The notes under the pieces are model-generated. The model saw only the letters and a program-made list of their open reading frames with translations. It was not told the DNA's origin and ran no database searches. DNA of 64,000 nucleotides from the NCBI RefSeq assembly GCF_004798865.1, contig NW_025336599.1, positions 2,134,419 through 2,198,418 on the forward strand, read 5' to 3'. Source of the stretch: Varanus komodoensis (Eukaryota > Chordata > Lepidosauria > Squamata > Varanidae). The position numbers and the translations under genes were made by a program. Positions 57,340 through 64,000 of the stretch are shown piece after piece (the first letter of the stretch is position 1; each line of letters begins with the position of its first letter).

Positions 57340-57556
57340 CGTTGCATTTCTATCCTGCCTATTTTCCTTTCAAGGCACTCAAAACAGCTCACATAGTTCT
57401 TCTCCTCTCAGTCTTACCCTTATCACAACAACTTACTGTCTGGGATGGACCAGCCTCACCCAGGGAGCTCCATGGCTGAGTGTCGGGCAGGACCTGCGTT
57501 TCCCAAGACTCAGCCCCACACGCTTGACCACTGCCCCAACCAGGCTCTCACTTCAG
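57340..57556 (-). mobile_element. Sauria-type SINE, adjacent to CR1 end
   Basis: In reverse orientation: GCATTTCTATCCTGCC, CAAGGCACTCAAAACAGC, GAGCTCCATGGCTGAGTG, and the head side CTTGACCACTGCCCC. The B box is decayed. It lies directly downstream of the CR1 terminus. Confidence 0.75.
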
Positions 57557-58129
57557 TCAGTGGGAAGGGGCTCACCTGGAAAACAACATGAACAGAAATG
57601 TCCACTTTTCCCACCAGAAATGAGTCTTTTTTCCCATTTGAAGAAAACGACAAGAAGGTAGCAAATGAGAATGGGACTGAGCCAAACTGAATCTCACAAC
57701 GAAATGCAGCTCTTTCTGGTGAGCTCAACCTTTCCTGGTAGGTAGGCAGGCAGGTACAGATGTGGCTACACCTTCTGGATATGCCCAGTACAGCTAGGTG
57801 AGCATTTCAGTTCAGTCTACTGTTGCTAAAATTTGCTTTCTCCACATTTAAAGTAGTATTCCCAAGGTTTGGAAAGGCGAAAACAGCAGGATTAGCTACC
57901 TCTGCTCCTGGCGGCTCCTGGTGGCTGGTGCTCAGAATATTGGCCCTTTGGCAGCTGTCCAGGGATGCTGATGGACCCTTCTTCCTTCTGGTTTAATCCT
58001 GCTCCTAGTCCCAGCAACTGAGCTTGGGGATCTTTGGGTTGGAGACAGGGATGTTAAAGAATTCTGTAATAGAGTTTAGATTTCTCCACTCAGCCAGGTT
58101 TCCATAAGTCATAGATTCAGCCAGCTTTT
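57557..58129. other. Single-copy stretch
   Basis: Nothing recognised. Confidence 0.4.
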
Positions 58130-58720
58130 TACATTTCAGAATTTTATTCAAATTACTCATAGAAAAATTTTGCTCAAATTAAGTCATAGAAAGTATGGAG
58201 AGATCGTGAAAATGTGCATCCCCCCATAAACTGAAGTATGAACGTGCACGTTTTGGGGGATTTGATCATTTTCAGATGTGTAAATTGGTGTGAATGTTCC
58301 AAATGCAAGTTCGGGAAATTGGGGGAGGGGGAAGCAATACTGTCAGTGAGCAGATGATGGAATGACAAGTGCCTGACAATCCGTGAAACACAAATGGAAC
58401 AGATTTAACCAAATCTGCACATCCGTACTTGGAGATACTAATGCAAGACAAATTTGTTTTAGTTTATTTTTGCTGAGAATTCGTCCATTCCACACTTTCC
58501 ATACTGAACACAGACTGGAACACAAGGGCGGGGGTGAAGTTTATACATTTTGGAGTTTAAATTTGATTTGTCTAGCAATAAAAGAAGAGTTCAGCACCAT
58601 GTGTACATTTGAAAATATATGCTTTAAAAGTGCTGTTCAGCAGCCCTTGTACTTGGGATGAATGTGCACGAACATGTTCTAATGTGTAGGAGGAGAAGGC
58701 ACAGTTTTTAAGGATGCACA
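58130..58720. repeat. Degenerate AT-rich dispersed repeat, longest copy
   Basis: TTACATTTCAGAATTTTATT, GAAAATGTGCATCCCCCC, GAACGTGCACGTTTTGGG, CAAATGCAAGTTCGGG, AATCTGCACATCCG. About 590 bases with family words throughout. It may be two copies. Confidence 0.35.
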
Positions 58721-59199
58721 CAATTGGCGAATATAATGAAAATACACACAGAATGTTGTGCAGGAAGCCTGCCCCCTGCACACACACACACCATGTTCAC
58801 AATCTGCCATAGAACAAGCTCCACAGTGGAATTTGGAGAACCTTGTTCGACTCATGCAGCCCTACTCGGAGTGCACGGACACTCTCCGCCTGCCTTCTGC
58901 GGCCACAGCCCAGCCCGTGGCGACGCATCCAGTCCTGTCAAATGCCCAGGTGCGCTGACTTCATCTGCAGCTTGAAAAAATGACGAGTGGCTTTGTAGCC
59001 CATTGATGAAACCCGCAAGTCACTCCTCTCTTTCGCCGGTGCAGCAAGCCAGTGCCTTGCTCAAGGTTTCCAACTGCTGCCTCATTAGGACACTGTTATT
59101 CCCAGCTTTTGCAACCCACATGCTGCAGGCTACCTCGCAGGGCAAATGTCCTCCACCTAACCCTGGCAGCGAGGCTAATGGCTGTTGAAAGGGTTCCAT
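58721..59199. other. Single-copy stretch
   Basis: It holds a short (CA)n at 58779-58792 and no recognised gene or repeat. Confidence 0.45.
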
Positions 59200-59475
59200 G
59201 TATCTTAATAAAAAATGGAAATGGTTTTGCCCCTCCATTTTAATTAACATTATGTCCACATTTCGATGATAATGGATAATTAAGTAAGTTACCTTGACAT
59301 TGGAATGTTCTTGGAAATAATTTATGGTGTAATTTCATTAGGAGGGAAAAGGCATTTGTCTGCTTTATTTTCATATTGAGGGTTGGACATAAATATTTTT
59401 GGATGTAATTTCTGCATCAGCTAATTTATATTTACAGAGTCTGGTTTTTACAGATCTTAGAAAGGTTTGGTGGGT
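59200..59475. other. AT-rich repeat-free block, strongest conserved-element candidate
   Basis: About 275 bases, AT-rich, no transposon signature, dense TAATTA-type words (CCATTTTAATTAACATTATG, GGATAATTAAGTAAG, CATCAGCTAATTTATATT). The texture is typical of deeply conserved vertebrate enhancers, which needs alignment to show. Confidence 0.35.
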
Positions 59476-59979
59476 TCTGCTGGGGCTCACTCCTCCTCCC
59501 AGTTCCATAAATACAAAGATTCATCTATTCTTTTAAAGGAAATGTTATTTCTTTATTTATTTTCTGTGAGTACTGCATGATGTATTATTCTGAAAAGCAC
59601 TTCAGGAGCAGAGAAACACTTTGAAACCAGCTCCATTAGTTTTGGAGCAAGGAATGCAAAGGCAAGATGGTCAGAACTGATTATAATTTAGAAAGTGAAA
59701 AACACTACAACCCACACCTAAGACAGCAATGATGATGGTGATGATGATATAAAATGCATGCAGAATTTATCTGGAGAAAGTTCGGTTCTTGTGCCTGGAT
59801 ATGCCTTCAGGTGCTAAACAAATCCTTGTTCACACAACTCTAGTAAACAGCCCAGTGCAAAAAAGCAGGTGATCCCTCCACCCAAATTCTGGTATGAAAG
59901 ATACACAGAGGGAAATTTATTTTATAGGTTTCAGCAGAAAAAAGCTTCAAAGAATAAAGTTATCATGTAAAACAGTGGC
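59476..59979. other. Single-copy stretch
   Basis: It holds a short (GAT)n near 59729-59749. Nothing else is recognised. Confidence 0.45.
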
Positions 59980-60105
59980 CAGCAACTGATTTTCAGCAGA
60001 GGTGGGCATGTCGTGAGCAGAGCTGGCTGGAGCCAGGGGGTCAGACTAGATGGCCTGGGAGACCCCTTCTGACTCACTCTGTTTCTGTGTTTCTATGTTC
60101 TCAGG
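59980..60105 (+). mobile_element. CR1 LINE 3' terminus
   Basis: GTGAGCAGAGCTGGCTGGAG, GGGTCAGACTAGATGGCC, GACCCCTTCTGACTCAC, then TTTCTGTGTTTCTATGTTC. It matches the 3' end of the near full-length CR1 at 48940 closely. Confidence 0.85.
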
Positions 60106-60924
60106 CCAGTGTTTCACATGATGAGAGGTTCTTCCTAACCTCTTCTAGGTTCTAGGAACCTCTTCCTAACCTTCCTAGTGTTGGGATATAAGTGCTGTGA
60201 TATACAGAGCCAGGAGTGCAAAGCAATGGATCTATCAGCCCCAAGAGAACATGACCACAGCTCCGGAACAATAGGAAAGGGTCTGGTCACATGGGAAGTC
60301 AGAAACTATTTGGGACCAAGAGGCTTGAAGGAGCACCTGCTTTCTTATCAATCGGCCCAGCCACAGAAATCATGAGATAGAATATTGCTGGTAGCTCTGC
60401 AGGAACCTATGACCTGCCTGGAACCCACCAGAGAAGTGCCTTCGGTGTGGTGGCTCCCTTTCTGTAGAACTCTCTCAGCCACCATATCTATTGTGATTCT
60501 GCTCTTTAAAAGCTTTCTACTTGATCTTCTATTCTTTTTAACCTTTGTTGCTTACTTCTCCAGAAGTCGCTTAAATATGGAATGGTATGGAACATCCTAA
60601 TTAAATACCTAAAAGAAATGCAAGCTCAAATCATTGGTCCCTGAAGCTCAGCATTATCTGCATCCATGCTTCCCACCTGGAGTTCCAAGATGCTGCTGAG
60701 CTACCATGCCTATCAACCACAGATAGCAATGGAGGGGGCTGGTCTACACAGATTAGCAGGAACTGTCTGGAACAGTTTTTCCGGGAGCTGCTTCCTGCCA
60801 TATATTTCAGAATGCAGTTCCTGGCATTACTGACCATTGCCTAAAAGAGCCCTAAGGACTGAATCTCAGTAATGGAGCCCCTGTGATTTAATCCTAGGTG
60901 TCTGCAGGAAGGGCAGAAAAAGGG
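60106..60924. other. Single-copy stretch
   Basis: A small duplicated run CTTCCTAACC occurs at about 60130 and 60162 around GGTTCTAGGAACC. No gene is seen. Confidence 0.45.
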
Positions 60925-61040
60925 GAAACAGAAACAGAGAAACAGAGCGAGTCAGAGGGGGCCTCCTGGGCCATCTAGTCTGACCCCTGGCTCCAGCTGG
61001 CTCCGCTCACAACATGCCCACCATGCCCACTTGCAGTTTT
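60925..61040 (-). mobile_element. CR1 LINE 3' terminus
   Basis: In reverse orientation: GAAACAGAGCGAGTCAGAGG, GGCCATCTAGTCTGACCCC, CTCCAGCTGGCTCCGCTC, ACAACATGCCCACCATG. Same subfamily as 48940 and 60000. Confidence 0.85.
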
Positions 61041-61379
61041 TCCCCAATAAATCAGGTTGGGGAAAAACCTCACCCATCTTTAGTTTTATGTTTTTGACTC
61101 GTGTGAGCCCTGTGAGATCGCACTGCCCAATGGTTATGACCCAGAGGTCTTTCGGACGAGTTGCAGCAATAGGATAATATTGGAGAAGTTACCAGGAAGG
61201 AAAGGTGACATGAGCTTCTTTTGCGTGACTCTGTGTGTAGTGTGGCAGGAGTGGGTGACCTGGGGCAGTAGTGGCTTAGCTCCTGGGGGCATCACTGAAA
61301 AATATTCGCAATGGCACCTCTGGTTTCATACGAAGGCATTCAAACGATGTCTATTAGGGAGTGCAAATTATGGAGAAGC
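61041..61379. other. Single-copy stretch
   Basis: Nothing recognised. Confidence 0.4.
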
Positions 61380-61560
61380 AAATATGTCAAGTTAGTTTCC
61401 AATCTTTTTGTGGATTTGCACATCTTGCCCAATTTCTGCACCATGTTGTGAAATGCTTTCAAAATCCGCATGAAAGCAATTTTGCACACCTGTTTGTGCG
61501 GAGTTTCCCAATGGGCATGTTTGATGCTTTAAAATGCATTTCTCTTTCCCAGTTACATAG
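61380..61560. repeat. Degenerate AT-rich dispersed repeat
   Basis: GTGGATTTGCACATCTTGCC, AATTTCTGCACCATG, GCAATTTTGCACACC, TTTAAAATGCATTTCTC. Confidence 0.4.
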
Positions 61561-62904
61561 TCTGAGGCAATTGGGTCTGGCCTTTCCTCTGGGTGGGCAA
61601 TTTGGTCTGGACACACCCTTTGTATCCACTTTGACTTAAGGTATGCATTTTAGGTGCATATGTTTAAACTTGCCAAACTCAGAGTTAATGTTTGGAAAGC
61701 GCATCTTTGGGACTGCAACTGCTTTCCATTTCAGGCTTTGGCTCAGGGAGAATGTGCTCCGCAGGTTCGCATCAAAATGCAAATTGAACCAAATTCCCAC
61801 CCACATGCCTGCTCAATGCCCTTTGTGATCAATTGCTGCACTCCATTGAAATGAACAGGCATTACTCCAGGGCACTGTCCAGCGCCAGATCATCTTAATA
61901 GCCTGATGGCGAAAGGCGCATTCTCCGAAGATTGCGTGTCCCTGGAATTTGAGCATAAAGCATTGGCTGAAATAGGAAAAAATAGAAGTGCTGAAAATAG
62001 CTTCATGTAGATCTATATTGTTATCTTTGGTCTTTTCCGACCCTTCTTTGGAACGATATCAGTGAGTCAACCTTGGTTCTGATTGCATGGATAAACGGTT
62101 CACAATTTGCAAGGCTTAAATAAAATTGGAGCTTTCAGAAAGAAAATCACTAAAACGGTTATTTGGTTTACATGTGAAGAATGAAAAAAGTTAGGGGAGG
62201 AATTGGTGCTGTTCACTCCTTCTTTTGACTATAGACAAATATTTTATCATACTGCAACTCTGTGTGCAGCTTTCAGTACTGATACCGTGTCTCCAGAATT
62301 CTTCTTTTCCTCCTATCAGACTCATGCTGATATCAAAACCTGCACCATGCAGTTCCTTGAAACAATATTACTATTATTAGAACAATGGAAGATTAAATAC
62401 GCTAGAAAATTAAACACTGAAATCAGCTTGGCTGTAAAATAAAATAAAGCCCCCTCCAAAAAAATGGGGGGGGGAGAGAAAACAAAACCCTATTGTGGAG
62501 GACTCATAGAAGAAGATGGCTTGATATGGTCCTCTAAGGTGTACCATTCTCGTCCAAGCAGAGGGGAAAAGCTAAACAGCAGAGCAAAACTTTGTGTATT
62601 GAAGGTCCCAGACTCCGTCCTCAGCACCTCTGAATATGGCCGAGGAAGACCCTTGTCTGAAACCTCGGAGAGCCGCTGTCTGCCACCGCAGGCAAGTGGC
62701 AGTTTCTCCTGTCATGAGCCATTGCTCCCAAGGGGACTGGGGGCGCTGCACTGACAGTTGGGGGAGCGGCAGCCAGGAGTGCTGAAAGAAGTTTTCATGT
62801 CTATTTCATAATAAAATGAGCAGCCTTACTTAGCACAGGAAAAATGAGGGGCTCTTTCCAAGCAACCCACTGGCCCAAATTTCTAGAAGCATGACCAGTC
62901 TCAA
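61561..62904. other. Single-copy stretch
   Basis: Frames are under 100 codons and have no domain. A poly-G run lies near 62465. Nothing recognised. Confidence 0.45.
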
Positions 62905-64000
62905 AATTTATTTTTATTTATTTAAAACTTTTCTATACCATCCTATCACAGACATCTCAGGACGGTTTACAACAGATTAATGCACTAAAATAAGAATAGA
63001 AATAAGAGTAACAGTTGCACAGCAGCCGATGTTCAAATATAAAACCACTAAATAAAAAAGGTTAGCAATTAAAATACTGGGAGAATAAAAAGGTTTTTGC
63101 CTGATGCCAAAAGGAAAGAAGTGTTGGCACCAGGCGGACCTCTCTGGGGAGCGTGTTCCACAATCGGGGTGCCACCACAGAGAAGGCCGTCCTCCAGGTA
63201 GTCACCTTCTTGACCTCTTTCAAGGATGGTTCCCGGAGGAGGGCCTCTGACTCAGATCTCAAGGGGTGGGAGGGCGCACAGGGGAGAAGGCGCTCCTTCA
63301 GACTCAAGCCGTTTAGGGCTTTGTAGGTCATCACCAGCACCTTAAATTGGGCCCAGGCTTCAATGGGTAGCCAGTGTAGGCAATAGAGCACCAGCGTTAT
63401 ATGTGAATACCTACCAGTCCCTGTTAGTATCCTGGCAGCAATGTTCTGAACCAATTTAAGTGTCCGGACCATCTTCAAGGGCAACCCCACATAGAGCGCA
63501 TTATAATAATCCAGTTGGGAAGTTAGCATAGCGTGGGTCACTGTTGCAAGGCATTGCTCATCCAGGTAAGGGTGCAGTTGGTGGACCAGCCGAAAATGGA
63601 GAAAGGCACTCCTTGCCACTGCTGCCACCGGGGATTCCAGCTCTGGATCGAGGAGCGCTCCCAGACTGCGCACCCTGTCCTGTAGGGGAGTGCAACCCCA
63701 TCCAGAACAGGGCAGATGTCACTCACCTGGAGGGCTGAACTGCCTACCAGTAGGACCTCCATCTTACCTGGATTGAGCCTCAGTTTATTGGCCCTCATCC
63801 AACCCATTACCTCTGCCAGGCACCAGTTAAAGATGGCCACTGCCTCACCTGGGCTAGATGTAAAGGAGAGATAGAGCTGGGTGTCATCAGCATACTGATG
63901 ACGCTGCAGACCAAACCTCCGGATGGCCTCTCCCAGCAGTTTCATGTAGGTGTTAAAAGGCACGGGGGATAATGTGGAACCCTGTGGAACTCCATGGCAA
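62905..64000 (-). mobile_element. L2 LINE, RT to 3' end, running off the window
   Basis: It enters at the right edge within the reverse transcriptase ([11 protein letters not shown]-like block, 63998 down to about 63965), then [18 protein letters not shown] and catalytic YADD at 63883-63894, [16 protein letters not shown] near 63770, [20 protein letters not shown] near 63660, TSQLDYYNALYVGLPLK near 63510, LHWLPIEAWAQFKVLVMTYK near 63365, and RTAFSVVAPRLWNTLPREVR near 63170. The 3' UTR ends in AAATA repeats at 62905. One frame change lies near 63675-63705; otherwise it is well preserved and fairly young. Confidence 0.93.

Overview
The window looks like non-coding, repeat-rich DNA from a squamate reptile, most likely a lizard. 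The evidence is the mixture of mobile elements: CR1 and L2 LINEs, BovB (RTE) LINE tails, an L1-like tail, and tRNA-derived SINEs of the Sauria type with recognisable A/B boxes, plus many (CA)n, (TCTG)n, (GAATA)n and (AAGC)n microsatellites. I found no host protein-coding exon, tRNA, rRNA or other host RNA gene that I can support. All open frames with recognisable protein motifs belong to LINEs.

Layout. 1-9.5 kb is mostly single-copy sequence with one Sauria-type SINE, short LINE tails, a 5S rRNA-derived repeat and scattered AT-rich repeats. 9.5-12.5 kb holds a CR1 3' end and an L2 copy that itself carries a tiny nested LINE tail. 14.8-17.4 kb is an old CR1 with the endonuclease and reverse transcriptase still readable. 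About 18.95-19.7 kb looks like the 5' end of a fossil LTR retrotransposon. A 100-N gap at 20338-20437 sits between two microsatellites. 22.1-23.1 kb has two BovB tails head to tail. 23-36 kb is mainly single-copy DNA with small SINE, CR1 and L1 pieces. 36.8-38.1 kb is an L2 3' end, headed by a fold-back hairpin, into which another LINE was inserted with an 11-bp target-site duplication. 38-49 kb is mostly single-copy with SINEs. 48.9-53.8 kb, on the minus strand, is the main feature: a nearly full-length CR1 with a repeated 5' UTR, ORF1 (zinc motif plus SGNH-type esterase), and ORF2 (endonuclease plus reverse transcriptase). It is split by a second 100-N gap flanked by an identical 231-bp duplication. 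54-63 kb is single-copy DNA with small LINE/SINE tails, and the window ends inside another L2 (minus strand) that still has its YADD motif.

Several AT-rich, repeat-free blocks (near 4.4, 13.4, 25, 28.8, 34.1, 35.1, 38.8, 46, 55.1 and 59.2 kb) look like candidate conserved non-coding elements, and a gene desert or large intron is a plausible setting. That is inference: it needs cross-species alignment. A degenerate AT-rich repeat, rich in TTTGCAC and AAATTTG words, recurs at nine or more places and is not explained by the LINE and SINE families I recognise.

There is no evidence of a novel multi-gene system here. The most informative signals are the structures of the transposons, their nesting, and the assembly anomaly inside the large CR1.
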